From Zanthoxylum bungeanum (Eukaryota; Streptophyta; Magnoliopsida; Sapindales; Rutaceae), in NCBI GenBank assembly GCA_019454045.1, contig SKCR01034817.1, positions 18,717-82,716 on the forward strand: DNA of 64,000 nucleotides. Direction: 5' to 3'. The notes under the pieces were generated by a model. The model was not told the origin of the DNA and did not search any database. It was given only the letters and a program-made list of their open reading frames with translations. Made by a program: the position numbers and the translations under genes. This document shows positions 10,677 through 23,830 of this stretch, one piece after another. Numbering within the stretch: the first letter of the stretch is position 1; each line of letters starts with the position of its first letter.

Positions 10677-11565
10677 TATATAAAGCCCCAATTTTGGTTT
10701 AGGTTAGAAACCTAAATTTTTCAATTAATCAAATTAACCAAAAATAACAAAAATTAATACAATCCAACACTTCAATCTAATCTATACACAACCAAACAAG
10801 TTTCACCACCATGAAACAACTCAAGAAACAATCTAGGTCATCATTGAGTGGCCTAATAACTCTATAATAGCAACCAAGTCATCTAATGACCAAAAGAAAG
10901 CTTAATAACACTTTATAAGCATTCTTTGTAAACATACATGCTAACATCTTTCATTCATGCTTCCAACCATCATATTACAAAACTAAAAGAGTAGAGAAAC
11001 AACCAAACATCACATGTTAAAGCTTAGAATCCTAGAAATATTTTACTAGTTGAAAAGGAATTGAAAAAACTTACAAAAGTTTAAGTTTTCTTCAAATCTT
11101 CTTCTTTTCTTCATATTTTTTTCTCTCAACTCTCTTTTGTAATATTTTTGGAAGCTTAACACCTTAATTCAAGCAAATGAAAAATGAAAACCTTAAATAT
11201 TTAGGGTTGGCCGAATACAAAAGGACAAATGGTAAATTAAATTTTGTAATTTTTTAATCCAAATTAAAATAAGCCAAATTCAATTTGAACTATAATTCCT
11301 TAAAGTAAATATACATGTGCACCAATAACATTAAGCCAAATATAGACTTAATAATGATAAAGATAAATATATTTAATTATTCTAATTATTTAACAATTAA
11401 ATAACTAGATAATTACTTAATACAAATATCTAAATGCATGTATCAAATTTACTTTAAATATTCCATAATATATATATTTGGAACATTGTCAAATATTTTT
11501 TTTGACAAATAATTAATGTGTATTTAATAAAATCAATTTTTTAATCCAAATACACACTAATTGGA
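10264..11565. other. A/T-rich non-coding region, unidentified
   Basis: No coding frame. Two degenerate copies of a phrase ending TTTGATCATTTTAGTCC occur at ~10408-10442 and ~10559-10595, next to matching TTGTCAAA. It may be an LTR or leader of another, unrecognised element, but I could not find its ends. Confidence 0.35.
10612..10682. repeat. (TA)n microsatellite
   Basis: About 70 bp of TA dinucleotides with single interruptions. Confidence 0.95.
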
Positions 11566-13600
11566 CAGTTATGACCCACATCGTCACTATTTGTACAGAT
11601 CATGGTGTTGTTGTACAAATTAACTATGTGACAAATGAGATTGCTCTTTTATCGTTTGTGATTAGATCACCAAGATGTATAAATGATGAAAGGTCCTTAT
11701 GATTAGTTCCTGGATTGAGATGATATGAGACAGTATCATCCACGAAGGTTTAATCATTAAATATCCATAGTCAGAGTATTATCGAGATTGAACATCGATA
11801 ATGCGTAAAAGACTAGTATTACACTTGTGCGCGTGTGAGGGCATAACGGCATAGTTCTCAATATTTGGGTATAGGATACTCATGCAAGTGTAGTAGGAGG
11901 TTGTGTTTTACCGATGGTACGGAAAACAGCTTCGCTCTGGATAGACCCCTCGGAATTCCATTGGTAGTATGACTATGTGTCTATGGAAGTCCGAAATCAG
12001 GGTAGGTGTATTTGGTCTTACCTGAGACTTGCACTGCTAATACTGAGACAATCAATATACTTTGGTTTTAGGTCGTCCAGGGCTTTAACAGGTTCTGTGT
12101 ACGCCTCTGCTGGGTATATTGAGAATCGTAGTGTGTGGGTGTGATGTCGAGACGGAAGTATCACTCCAGTCATAGTGGAGATGATGGTCACGTAGGATAC
12201 AGAACTGGTTCTCTTATGTACTGCAGTCATCGGGATAAAATGACTAGGTCATGTTTATCCGATTATAGAGACTAGTTACCATAGATCCGATATGTGCTTC
12301 GTACGTGGCAGACACATTTTCAGCCCCAGGCCTTGCACGTGACATCCGATACTGGATCGAGATACGCAATACTACGTATACTACGCCTAATATAGATCGC
12401 TTATTCCTGTAAGCATGTTTCTGGAGAATTGGGTAGGCATGTCGCTTTGCTAGAAGCCAACCTTGTCTTGTAAATCGGTACAAACGTAGTACTAGGTACT
12501 TACGTGTTCGGATAATCCGACGACCGGATTTACTGCCAACATATCCGGGGATCTCATGGTCGCTTCCCGAGGATTCACCGATGACGTATGACTCGCACTT
12601 TATTAATTTGGGATTAATTAGATGATAGAGAAAATTAATCTGAGATTAATTACAGAGATATTTTATCTGGGATAAAATATTAATTAAAGAGAGATAATGA
12701 TTAATTTGGAATTAATCGATAAAATAATATATTCGATATATTATACGAAATTGGATTTCGACGCGAAATTGAAATTAGATTTTAATTCGGGCGAACGAGT
12801 TAATTTAGAATTAATTCGTTAGAGACGTGAATAGTGATTTTGCTAGGCATAATTATTTAATTACGTCGCAACAGAAAATTTGTTAATTTGGAATTAGCGA
12901 ACCCGAGCCCGGGAAAGTTTGCGAGCGCATTCGCATTTCAAATTCGAGTGCGGCACGCAAGTCACATCAAGCGTCAAATCACTAGTCGCATCAAGCGTCA
13001 AATCATTAGTCACTTTGAGTGATGTGACAACTTGTCACTTGATTGATTGAGTGATATGAATAATTGATGTGGTGGTTGAAGGCTTTAATGGTTTGACTTT
13101 TGAAAGCAATTTTGGAAATGAATTAATTGATTTTTGGAAAATCAAAAATGTGTATTATATACACAATGCTTCCAAAAACTCACAACACTCTCTCTCTCTT
13201 CTTCTTCTCTCCCATTCACGCCCAATGGGCTGGATTTTTTCTCTTCCTTCACAGCTCACTGCCGTGAGCCAAAGAGAAGCATGTGATGATTTTTGTGGCA
13301 AAAATCAAGAGTGCTAGCACACATTCGGGGTCTTGCGAAGGTGATAGGGAAACCGTACACGTGAGCAATGGATCTACACAAAGCTTAGAGCTTGATGCAC
13401 CCTTCCATGGCCGAATTTGAGGACAACATGAAAGCCCACTTTCGAGACCTTTAAGGAGCTTCAAAGGGCTTAAAAGATTTTTTGTTCTCCGTCGCATCGC
13501 TCAACCGCTCGATGTAAGTATTCTGCAACTTCTTCGATGTATTCGCACATGATTTTCATTGCTTGATATGATCTTGGGATGCTTAGCATATTCCAACAAC
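11566..13600 (+). repeat. Isolated copia LTR (2-kb LTR family), + strand
   Basis: It begins near TTGGACAGTTATGACC (family start TGTTGGACAATTATGACC) and ends ATTCCAACA at 13600. Length and content match the LTRs of copia B, C, D, E and F, including the hairpin array at ~12598-12905 and a CT-rich stretch at ~13190. No polypurine tract precedes it and no primer-binding site follows. It abuts minus-strand copia E pol directly, so it is not that element's own LTR in normal orientation. Confidence 0.75.
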
Positions 13601-16600
13601 CTCAAGTTCTCCATCTCCATAGATTAAGAAATCATCCTTAGTTCGTCTAAGATACTTAAGGATATTATTAACCGCCATCCAGTGACCATTACCTGGATCA
13701 GCCTGATAGGGACTACACATGCTTAAAGCATTGGAGACATCAGGTCGCGTACATATCATGGCATACATGATCGATCCGACTACCGAAGCGAACGGGATCC
13801 GACTCATGTTGTCTCTCTTATCTTGAGTTTTAGGACACATGTCCTTAGATAGAGTGACGCCATGTGACACTGGCAACAGTCCCCTCTTAGACTGTTCCAT
13901 GTTGAATCTCTTCAACACTTTGTCAATGTACGTACTCTGGGAGAGTCCAATCAGCTTTCTAGATCTATCCCGGTAGATCTTTATTCCTAGAATAAAGGCT
14001 GCTTCTCCCAGATCTTTCATGGAGAATTTTAATGAAAGCTAAGCTTTCATCGATTGTAGCATGGGAATGTCATTTCCAATAAGCAATACATCATCAACTT
14101 AAAGGACAATAAATGTCAGTGCGCTCCCACTAACCTTTTATATACACAAGGATCGTCCTCGTTTTAAACGAAATCATATTCTTTTATGATCTCATCAAAA
14201 TGTTGGTTCCAAGAACGCGATGCTTGCTTCAATCCATAAATTGATCGATTTAACTTGCAAACCTTGTTCGCATGTTTTGGTACGACAAAACTGTCAGGCT
14301 GTTGCATATAAACATCCTCCAAAAGGTTTCCGTTAAGGAAAGCGGTTTTGACGTCCATCTGCCATATCTCGTAGTCGAAATATGCAGCAATAGCAAGCAT
14401 TATCTGAATGGATTTAATCATGGCAACAGGTGAAAATTTTCGTCGTTGACGATATCCTTTCGCTACAAGCCTATCTTTGTACGTTTGTATATTGCCATCC
14501 ATGTTGGTCTTCCTCTTGAAGACCCATTTGCAACCAATAGGCTTTACGCCTTATGGTGCATCAACCAGTGTCCATACTTGGTTGGTATACATGGAATCCA
14601 TTTCGGACTTCATGGCAGCTCGCTATAAAGCAAAGTTGATATCTTGTATCGTTTCCTCATACGTGGTCAGTTCATCTTCCTCAATAAGATTAATATCCAC
14701 ATGAGGTGAGATCAGAAACACATACCTCTCAGGTTGTTTTCTGACTCTCTCTGATCTACGCGTTCTTGTGTATTCGAAGATTGTGGTACACTCTCATCTG
14801 TGATGAACTGTCATATTCCGTAAGGATTTTTAAGGATTGCCAGTGGAACAGTATCACTCTTATTTTCATCGAGTTCTATTTTCCTCCAACTAACCACTGC
14901 ATTTAGGAATTCCTTCTCAAGGAAAACCGCATGTAGAGCAACAAATACTTTGTTCTCTTTTGGGTTGTAGAAGTAATATCTTTTGGTTTCCCTAGGATAT
15001 CCTACAAATAAACACTTATCCGATTTGGGTTCAAGTTTGGTACCATCCAAACGTTTAACGTATGCCCAGCATCCCCAAATCTTCAGGAATGAGAAACCCA
15101 GTTTCTTTCCTATCCATATCTCATACGGAGTCTGTTGAACATACTTTGATGGAACCTTATTCAAAATAAGTATTGCAATGTTCAATGCATATCCCCAGAA
15201 GGAAATAGGTAGCTATGTGCGACTCATCATCGACCTTACCATGTCTAACAAAGTTGGTTTCTTCGTTCGGACACACCGTTTAATTGCGGTGTTCCGGGAG
15301 GAGTCCACTATGAAAGAATACCATATTCTTTCAAGTAATCAAGAAACTCATTGCTCAAGTATTCTCCACCACGGTCCGACCGTAATGTTTTAATACTTTT
15401 GCCGGTCTATTTTTCTACTTCGTGTCGAAACTCTTTGAATTTCTCAAAGTTTCCGACTTGTGTCTCATAAGACCACATAACCTAATGCGCGATGCATCAT
15501 CCGTAAAGGTTACGAAGTATTCATATCCACCTCTAGCCTGGCTAGAAATGGGCCCACAATGTCACTATGAACGAGGGCTAACAGTTCGGTGGCACGTGCA
15601 CCTTTACCGCTAAAAGGTGTTTTAGGCATTTTGCCTAATAACAAGATTCGCAGACGTCATATGAATTTGGATCAAATCCGTCCAAGTACCCACTCTTCGA
15701 AAGTGTGGATATGCGAGTCTTGTTAATGTGTTCCAGGCGACAATGCCACATATAGTTTCATCTTTGTTACTTAATTTAAGCCTTTTGTTTGTTACATTAT
15801 ATGTTTGAGATTGATTTATATTCAAAATATAAAGACCATTATTCACATCAGCACTGCATATCTCCATATCATTTTTATACATAAAACACTCAGTTTTCTA
15901 AAAACAAAAGTATAGCCACATTGGGCAATAAGATACAGATATAATATTCCTAGTCAAACTAGGTACATAATAACAGTCTAAAGATTAAGTACATGGCGCC
16001 GTTCGGCAGTTCCAAAATATAAGTCCCAACGGCCAAAACGGTGACTCGAGTCCCATTTCCAACGCGGAGGTCTATCTCTCCCGAGGCCAGTCTCCTGCTA
16101 ATCCATAGATCCTGCACATCAGTACATATATGAGTACCACAACCAGAATCAAAAATCCAATTTTTAAAACTAGAACTAGACATGTTTATTTCTATAACAA
16201 ACATACATGAAGCTGGTGCCTTGCCCGCTTTGATTTCCTTCATGTGTGCCTTGTACTCACGGCAGTCACGCTTCCAGTGACCCCGTTTGCCACACTGCAG
16301 GCATACATCTTGGGATTTGTTCCTTAGCCTTCCCAGAAGACTTTGACGATTTGGCATTGCCCTCTTCTTCTTCTTCTCTTCTTTTTTACACCTCCAGTTG
16401 CCTTCGACCAAGCCTTGGGAGACTGAGATGTTGAAGCGAAGTGCGCCTCACGCTTTTTGCCCTTCATTATCTCATTTTCTGATTCACGCAACATTGTCAT
16501 CAGCTCTCCAAGAGTATGGTCTTGGTTCATATATTGTAGTTCATGATGAACCCGCTACAACTGTTAGGAAGAGACTGCAAGATCAAATCTATAGAAGTCT

Positions 16601-17056
16601 CAGCCTCAAAGGTTATGCCTAGCTGACCCAGCTGTTCAATGTCAGCAATCATCTGTGACATATGGTGCTCAACAGATATACCCTCTAACATTCGAGAGCG
16701 AAAGAGCTTTTTCTACAATTCATACCTTTGCGATCTAAGGTTAGATCGATGACGGTCCTTCAATTTTGCCATCATAGTATAGGGATTCAATCCATTGTTT
16801 TGGCGACGAAATTGAGAGGTCATCGCAGTGAGCATGACAGATTGAGCAGTTGAGTTGTCATCGCTATAAGTCTTCCAAAGCTCAAGCTCAAGCTGTTGCT
16901 CATTTCCGGGCTTAGGCCCGAGAGGTCTCTCTATCGTATAGAGCATCCTCTCAGCCCCAAGATAATCCTGAGGTTCATATCCCAATCAGGAAAGTTCGCG
17001 CCATTAAAGACATTTTCGCCCATGATAATGTCTCTAACTCCGATCTTTCCAGTCAT
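13601..17056 (-). pseudogene. Copia E gag-pol, frameshifted and truncated in RNase H
   Basis: On the minus strand from ATG at 17056: gag (MTGKIGVRD, FPDWDM), CCHC knuckle CLQCGKRGHWKRDC (16262-16303), protease FDSGCGTHICTD (~16120-16160), integrase zinc region (15622-15882), integrase core with the third catalytic Glu intact (codon 15266-15268, GVSERRN), PYEIWIGKK (~15110), reverse transcriptase DVKTAFLNGNLLEDVYMQQP (14164-14502) and the later RT/RNase H part (13601-14020). At least six frame changes break it. The rest of RNase H, the polypurine tract and the 3' LTR are missing at the junction with the + strand LTR. Confidence 0.85.
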
Positions 17057-19188
17057 CTTAATTGCAATAGTCAAACTATTCAATTAACGATATTTTGGTA
17101 CAGTCCAACTGTTACAAGAAAAATAATAAAATATTAATCCAACTAATAAATATATAATTGACGAAATAATTTGAAAGCGCGTAATGCCAAGTATTTGAAT
17201 GAAATTTCAAATTCAATACTGGCATCCCACTATTTTTCGGCGAGCCTCTAACCCTCTATTGAGTACTCGGGAAACCTAGTATCCTAGTGGGCTAGGATCA
17301 CGTTAAATAACACACAACCTTGACTTTGGCCAACAAGCTGTATGATATTTAACTAGGTACATCTCTAAGATCAATTGGATCTCATCCAATTCCTAGATGC
17401 GGTAGGTGGACCTCCAAGTCCGAAACATATATACAATATATATGCCAATATATCTAATATATTTTCCTAACCTTTTTCCTCTGAATCAACTAAGCCTTGG
17501 CTTTGGCTCAACAAGCTTAATGATTCCAGTTAAGCGGGACCCATTGACTTTGGAAAGCTTCGTAATCGATGTCAATGAACAAGAAGTGATCTTGACTTTG
17601 GCCAACAAATCACAACTTGGGCAAGATATACGATATGGAACAAAGCCTTCATGATTCAAACACATCCGCGATGGACAAAGGTCTTGACTTTGGCCAACAA
17701 ACCAATGCCAATCTTGGATCTTGAGAATGAATCACTCAATGGAAGGAAAACGCTTAATATTTATTGAGGGTTTTTAGCGTAATTGGCAACCAATTAATTA
17801 TCTTTGATTAGGTCTCATCATACACCCTTAAACATGCATTCTAAAAGCAAAATAAGGCGCGATAAATAAATTAATAATGATATGCGGATGGATATCTCAC
17901 AAATTTTTCCTAGAACAAATCACTCTATTTCCTCTTCCCGGCTAGCACTATTCTAACTTCTACCCAAATACATAATACAATAAAGAAACCTCATTACATT
18001 GAGGGGAATTGGTGAGAAGAGAATTACAAAGAATCGAGAGATAAAGGCTGGACACGCAGGTCCAATTTAATAAATTCTAAATTTATTACAACAATTTCCA
18101 AAATTGCCCTCACCCATCTAATATCCATCCGATATACATTATTCATACAACATATCCATGTATTCACACAAAGCATGTTATTCAATCAATCTAATCCAAT
18201 TAATTAATCTTTGAATAAAGTGATCATCCAATGTTCAAACAACGATTTGATTTGCGCGAGTCCAACTCGTTTGAGAATAAGTACTCAAAGTATGAATTCT
18301 TGAATTATATCGAACTACAATTTTAAATCCAATTAATTTGTATTCAATAATAATTCTTTATTTAATTCTAAATTAAATAATTACACTTTTAATGTGCCTT
18401 TACGACTTAATTCTAAATCTAATCTTAATGGGTCTCAAAGCACAATTAACATCCAATGTCATTTAATTAAAGTCCAATGGGCTTTCAATTAATTTCTTAA
18501 GGCATGGACTTTGGCAACCAAAACCCAATAAGGAATCACCCTTTGCCACAAAATTAATTTTGGCCCATTAGGCCCAATTAAATTTTAAAAGGTCCATTTA
18601 TTATATTTGGACTTAATGGAATGGTTTAGGCCCAATTTGGATCCAATCCAATTATCCTAAACCAACTTGGCCCAACTAAGCCCATTAGGCCCAAATACAA
18701 CAATTTTAACCCAATTCCAAATTAAGCCTAATTAATTAAATTCTAATATTCCAAATACCACAATTTATTTAATTAAAGTGTATAGCCATAATTAATTATT
18801 CAAATTAACATTTCCAAAATACCAATTTACATAATTAATCATGCTTTATTATTTTCAATGCAAGTCCAACATTATTGAAGCAAAATCAATCCCAACATCT
18901 CATTAGGCTCACGGCAATATGGATTTTTCTTCATTAATTTTGATTTCAATCCAATTAAATCACAAATCAATTTATCCAATCATTTTAAACTCATCCAATG
19001 GTCCAAAAATCAAAATCACCATGACATTAGGGTTCATGTCCATTCGGTTTTTCATAAAATTGATCATACATAACTCTAAGTTATCAATATATAAGCATAC
19101 TCAAACAAACAACTTGATTAAATCATGCTCAAATAAAAAATACACAAATCAAGATTATAAACCCTAAATTCATTTCATGCTTAAATAG
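17057..19188 (-). other. Copia E long 5' leader
   Basis: About 2.1 kb without coding capacity lies between the primer-binding site and gag. It holds repeated copies of TTGTTGGCCAAAGTCAAG (complement at 17319, 17591 and 17683, plus a variant at ~17495). Leaders of similar length and content occur in copia B, C and D. Confidence 0.7.
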
Positions 19189-19200
19189 GCTCTGATACCA
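19189..19200 (-). other. Copia E primer-binding site
   Basis: TGGTATCAGAGC on the minus strand, a perfect plant copia initiator tRNA-Met primer site, one base inside the LTR end. Confidence 0.85.
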
Positions 19201-19201
19201 T

Positions 19202-21148
19202 TGTTGGTCTCTAAGGAAAAAACCAAGATCTAATAAGCATGAAAAATATGTGAATACGGAAGGAAGTATAGCGGAAATATACTCACAATGCTCGGTTGGA
19301 TGTGTTGATTACAAAACTTTGTTCTTTGAAATGCTCCAAGCTTTCTTTGAATGATGTTGAGCTCCAAGCTTGAGTGATTTGAGATTCCAAACTCAATGGG
19401 AAGGTTTCCCTATCACCTTAGAATGAACTTTAAGTGCTAGCTTTGGAAGAAAATTGCAACAAAAATCTTCCTTTTGCCTTAGGGGGTTCACGGCATTGAG
19501 AGAGTTTGAGAGGGAGAGTTTTTTTGTTTTGTTTGGTGTTTGTTTCTAAAACAATGCAAAGTCAAATACCAAAAATTGTATATGGTTTATTCAAAACCAA
19601 AACAAAAGTGTTGAGAGCCAAAAATTCATTTAATGCTCTCAACCACCTCCATCACCAAAAGTGAGTTAACTCACATCACTCAAAGTTGATGTGACTTCCA
19701 TCACAAAAAGGTGACTAATGATATGATTGATGTGGGCCCCATTTGATTCAAAATCGGAGTGGGCCCGCAAACACATCCCGGGCTCGGGTTCGTTAATTCC
19801 GAATTAACAAATTTTCTGTTGCGACGTAATTAAATCAAATTTAATTAAATAATTATGCCTAGCAAAATTACTATTAAAGTCGCTCGCGAATTAATTCTAA
19901 ATTAATTCGTTCGCCCGAATTAAAATCCAATTTTAATTCCGTTATGAAATCTAATTTCATTTAATTTATCGAATATATTATTTTATCGATTAATTCCGAA
20001 TTAATCATTCTCTCTCTTCAAATAGAATTTTATTCCAGATAAAATCTTTCCGTAATTAATCCTAGATTAATTTTCTCTCTCTTATAATTAATCCCAGATT
20101 AATTATGTTCGAGTCATACATCATCGATGAATCTTCGGGAAGCAACCCATGAGATCCATGGATATGTTGGCAGTAAATCCGATCGTCGGACTATCCGAAC
20201 ATGTGCGTACCTCGTACCACGTTCTTACCGATTTACGAGACATGGTTGGCCTCTAGCAAAGCGTCGTGCCTACCCAATTCTCCAGAAATATTCTTTAAGA
20301 AATATATAATCTATAACATGCATAGTATACGTAGTATTGCGTATTGCGATCCAGTATCAGATGTCACATGCAAGGCCTGGGGCTGGAATAGTGTCTGCCC
20401 CGTACGAAGCATATATCGGATCACAAACAACTAGTCTCTATAATCGGATAATCATGACCTTGTCATATTATCCCGATAGTTGCAACATAATATAGAACCA
20501 GTTCTGTATCCCTGCATGATCATCATCTCCATATGACTGAAGTGATACTTCCGTCTTGACATCACACCCAATACACTACGATTCTCAATAAACCCAGAAG
20601 AGGCGTACACATAATCTGTTAAAGTCCCGGACGACCAAAACCAAAGCGTATTGATTATCGCAAGTACTAGCGATGCAAGTCTCAGGTTAAGACGAAATAC
20701 ACCTACCCTGAATCAGATTCCCATAGACACATAGTCATACAACCAATGAGATTCCGAGGGGTCTATCCAGAGCGAAGCTGTTTCCGTACCATCGGCAAAC
20801 ACAACCTCCTATCACACTTGCATAAGTATCTAATACTTAAATATATGAGAACTATGTTGTTACGCTTCCATAACACGCACAAGTGCAATACTAGTCTATT
20901 CCGCATTATCAATGTCCAGTTTTGATAATACTACGACTAGGGATATTTAATGATTAAATCTTTGTGGATTGATATTGTCTCATATCTTATAATCCGGAAC
21001 TAATCATAAGGACTTTTATCATTTATATATTCAAGTAATCAGATTACAAAATGATAAAATAGCAATTTCCTTTGTCACAAAGTTAATTTGTACAAAAACC
21101 ACAATGTCTTTTACAAATAGTGACGCCATGGGTCATAATTGTCCAACA
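19202..21148 (-). repeat. Copia E 5' LTR
   Basis: 1947 bp, starting TGTTGG and ending CCAACA on the + strand. On the minus strand it begins with the family start TGTTGGACAATTATGACC. It contains the hairpin array (~19795-20110). At 21149 it abuts copia D pol, with TGTGA as a possible unpaired target duplication. Confidence 0.85.
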
Positions 21149-22014
21149 TGTGAAACCCGGTTGCTTTCCTATCCATATATTTCATATGGAGTCTGTCCAA
21201 CAGACTTTGACAGAACCTTATTCAAAATAAGTATTGCACTATTTAATGCATATTCCCCTAAGGAAATAGGTAGCTCAGTGCGACTCATCATAAACCTTAC
21301 CATGTCCAACAAAGTTCGGTTTCTCCGTCCTCGGACACACCGTTTCTTTCAAGTAATCGAGAAACTCATTGCTTAAGTATTCTCCACCAGCGTGGTCCGA
21401 ACGCAATGTTTTAATACTTTTTCCAGTCTTTTTTCTATTTCGTGTCGAAACTCTTTGAATTTCTCAAAAGTTTCCGATTTGTGTCTCATAATGTACAATA
21501 ACCATAACGTGATGCATCATCCGTAAGGTTACGAAGTAGTCATATCCACCACTAGCCTGGCTAAACATGGGCCCACATACGTCACAATAAAGGAGGGCTA
21601 ACAATTTGGTGGCACAGACACCTTTACCGCTAAAAGGCGTTTTAGGCATCTTGCCTAATAAACAAGATTCACATACGTCATAGAATTAGGATCAAATCCA
21701 TCCAAGTATCCACTCTTCGAAAGTGTGGATAAACGAGTCTTGTTTATGTGTCCCAGACGACAATGCCACATATAAGTTTCATCTGTTTTACTCATTTTGA
21801 GCCTTTTATTTGTCCATGTTATATGTTGAGATTCATTTATATTCAAAATATAAAGACCATTATTTACATCAGCAGTGCATATCTCAAAATCATTTTTATA
21901 AACAAAACACCATGTGTTCCTGAATACAAAGGTATACCCAAAATGGGTTAAACAAGATACATATATATTGTTTCTAGTCAAACTAGGTACATAATAATAG
22001 TCTGATAAAGTAAG
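21149..22014 (-). pseudogene. Copia D pol, integrase piece left of the gypsy insertion
   Basis: On the minus strand: LTRNNIYVSCLTHFGYTFVF, an integrase zinc region (WHCRLGHINKTRLSTLSKSGYLDG), HCDVCGPM-type core residues and a GVSE remnant near the left end. Frameshifts break it. It continues the protein that stops at 52603 (…GTYILNLPSGHV), showing that the gypsy element entered copia D pol. The left end is cut by the copia E LTR at 21148. Confidence 0.85.
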
Positions 22015-22019
22015 TACAT
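22015..22019. repeat. Target-site duplication TACAT (left)
   Basis: TACAT lies directly before the gypsy LTR terminus TGACACGC at 22020 and again at 52598-52602 after the opposite LTR terminus. Confidence 0.9.
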
Positions 22020-22461
22020 TGACACGCTCGAAAATTGGTCTTTTACTCCCAAGTATAAGAGTGTTGAAGTAATAAAATAACCCGGTGAGTCCTGGGTCGA
22101 TTCACAGAGAAGGGATTTAGCAAAATAGAATATTTAACAGTACGAGAATGAAAAGTTTGCTTTGTTGAAGTAGTTGGAGGATTTTAGGTTGGAATACAGT
22201 AATAGAAAGAAATACTGGAGTTAGGGGATCCACTTTTAGTCTTTTAAACATTTATAAATCTCGCTTTATAATAATTTATAAATTGCCTTTTTATACACAC
22301 TTAATTTATTACACGAATTAATTATCCAATAAAAAGAACCAGCCATAAAGGCGGTGATACCGTTTGTCTATAACAAGTCCTACCAAGGTACATAATTATG
22401 CCAAAAATGAGATAAAACCGACCATAAAAGCGGTATAAAGATAAAACCTACCATAAATGTG
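22020..22461 (-). repeat. Athila-like 3' LTR, first part
   Basis: Matches 51432-51870 with few differences (TGACACGCTCGAAAA, CCCGGTGAGTCC). It is cut at 22461 inside the GACCATAAAGGCGGT minisatellite by copia C and resumes at ~32017. Confidence 0.85.
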
Positions 22462-23514
22462 TGTTGGACAATTATGACCCACAGCGTCACTATTTGTACA
22501 TATCACGGTGTTGTTGTACAAATTAACTATGTGACATAGGAGATTGCACTCTTATCATTTGTGATTAGATCACCAAGATATATAAATGATAGGAGGTCCC
22601 TGTGATTTGTTCCTGGACTGAGAATGATATGAGACAGTATCAGTCCATGAAGGATAAATCATTAAATATCCCTAGTCAGAGTATTATCGAGATTGGACAT
22701 CGATAAATACGTAAAAGACTAGTATTACACTTGTGCGCGTTGTGAGGGCACAACGACATAGTTCTCATATATTTGGGTATAGGATACTCAAGCAAGTGTA
22801 ATAGAAGGTTGTGTTTTACCGATGGTACAGGAAACAGCTTCGCTCTGGATAGACCCCCGCGGAATCCCATTGGTAGTATGACTATGTGTCTATGGGAGTC
22901 TGCAATCAGGGTAAGTGTATTTGGTCTTAACCTGAGACTTGCACCGCTAATACTTGCGACAATCAATATACTTTGGTTGCGGTCGTCCAGGACTTTAACA
23001 GGTTCTGTGTACGCCAATGCTGGGTATATTGAGAATCGTAGTGTATTGGGTGGGATGTTAAGACGGAAGTATCACTCCAGTCATATGGAGATGATGGTCA
23101 CATAAGATACAGAACTCGTTCTCTTAAATGCTCGAGCTATCGGGATATTATGACTAGGTCATGTATATCTGATTATAGAGACTAGTTGCCAGACATCTGA
23201 TATGTGCTTCGTACGGGGCAGACACAATTCCAGCCCCAGGCCAAGCACGTGGACATCTGATACTGGATCGACATACACAATACTACGGTATACTACGCTT
23301 GATATAGATCGCTTATTCCTGTAAGCATGTTTCTGGAGAATTGGGTAGGCATTGCGCTTTGCTAGAAGCCAACATTGTCTTGTAAATCGGTACAAACGCA
23401 GTACTACGTACTTACGTGTTCGGATAGTCTGTTGACCGTATTTACTGCCAACATATCCGAGGATCTCATGGGTCGCTTCCCGAAGATTCACCGATGATGT
23501 ATGACTCGCACTTT

Positions 23515-23830
23515 AATTAATCTGGGATTAATTTGATGAGAGAGAAAATTAATCTGGGATTAATTACGGAGATATTTTATCTGGGATAAAATATTAATTA
23601 AAGAGAGAGAACGATTAATTTGGAATTATTCGATAAAATAATATATTTGATATATTATACGAAATTAGATTTCGACGCAGAATTAAAATTAGATTTTAAT
23701 TCGGGCGAACGAATTAATTTAGAATTAATTGGTTAGCGACGTGAATAGTGATTTCGCTAGGCGTAATCGTTTAATTGCGTCGCAACGGAAAATTCATTAA
23801 TTTGGAATTAGCGAACCCGAGCCCGGGATT
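23515..23830 (+). repeat. Array of near-palindromes with TGG/TAG centres
   Basis: Consecutive inverted repeats have 6-11 bp arms around a 3-nt centre. Examples: AATTAATC-TGG-GATTAATT (~23547), ATATTTTATC-TGG-GATAAAATAT (23572-23594), CGAAAT-TAG-ATTTCG (23660-23674), GAATTAAAAT-TAG-ATTTTAATTC (23680-23702) and ~11-bp arms around TAG at ~23709-23733. The same series occurs in all other long LTRs of this family here. Confidence 0.9.

Noticed and set aside
10612..10682. A/T-rich origin or matrix-attachment site
   Set aside because: It is a plain TA microsatellite and nothing else supports such a role.
13069..13317. 82-codon frame and the opposite 82-codon frame at 13249-13497
   Set aside because: Both fall in the transcribed end of a copia LTR and are not kept in the other LTR copies.
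11566..13600. 3' LTR of copia E
   Set aside because: It is in the opposite orientation to copia E pol, and no polypurine tract lies between them.
22773..23105. A 110-codon frame repeated at 30259-30591, with an antisense 113-codon frame at 22676-23017 and 30162-30503
   Set aside because: They lie inside the two LTRs of copia C and are similar only because the LTRs are duplicates. Other LTR copies have stops there, so no protein is supported.
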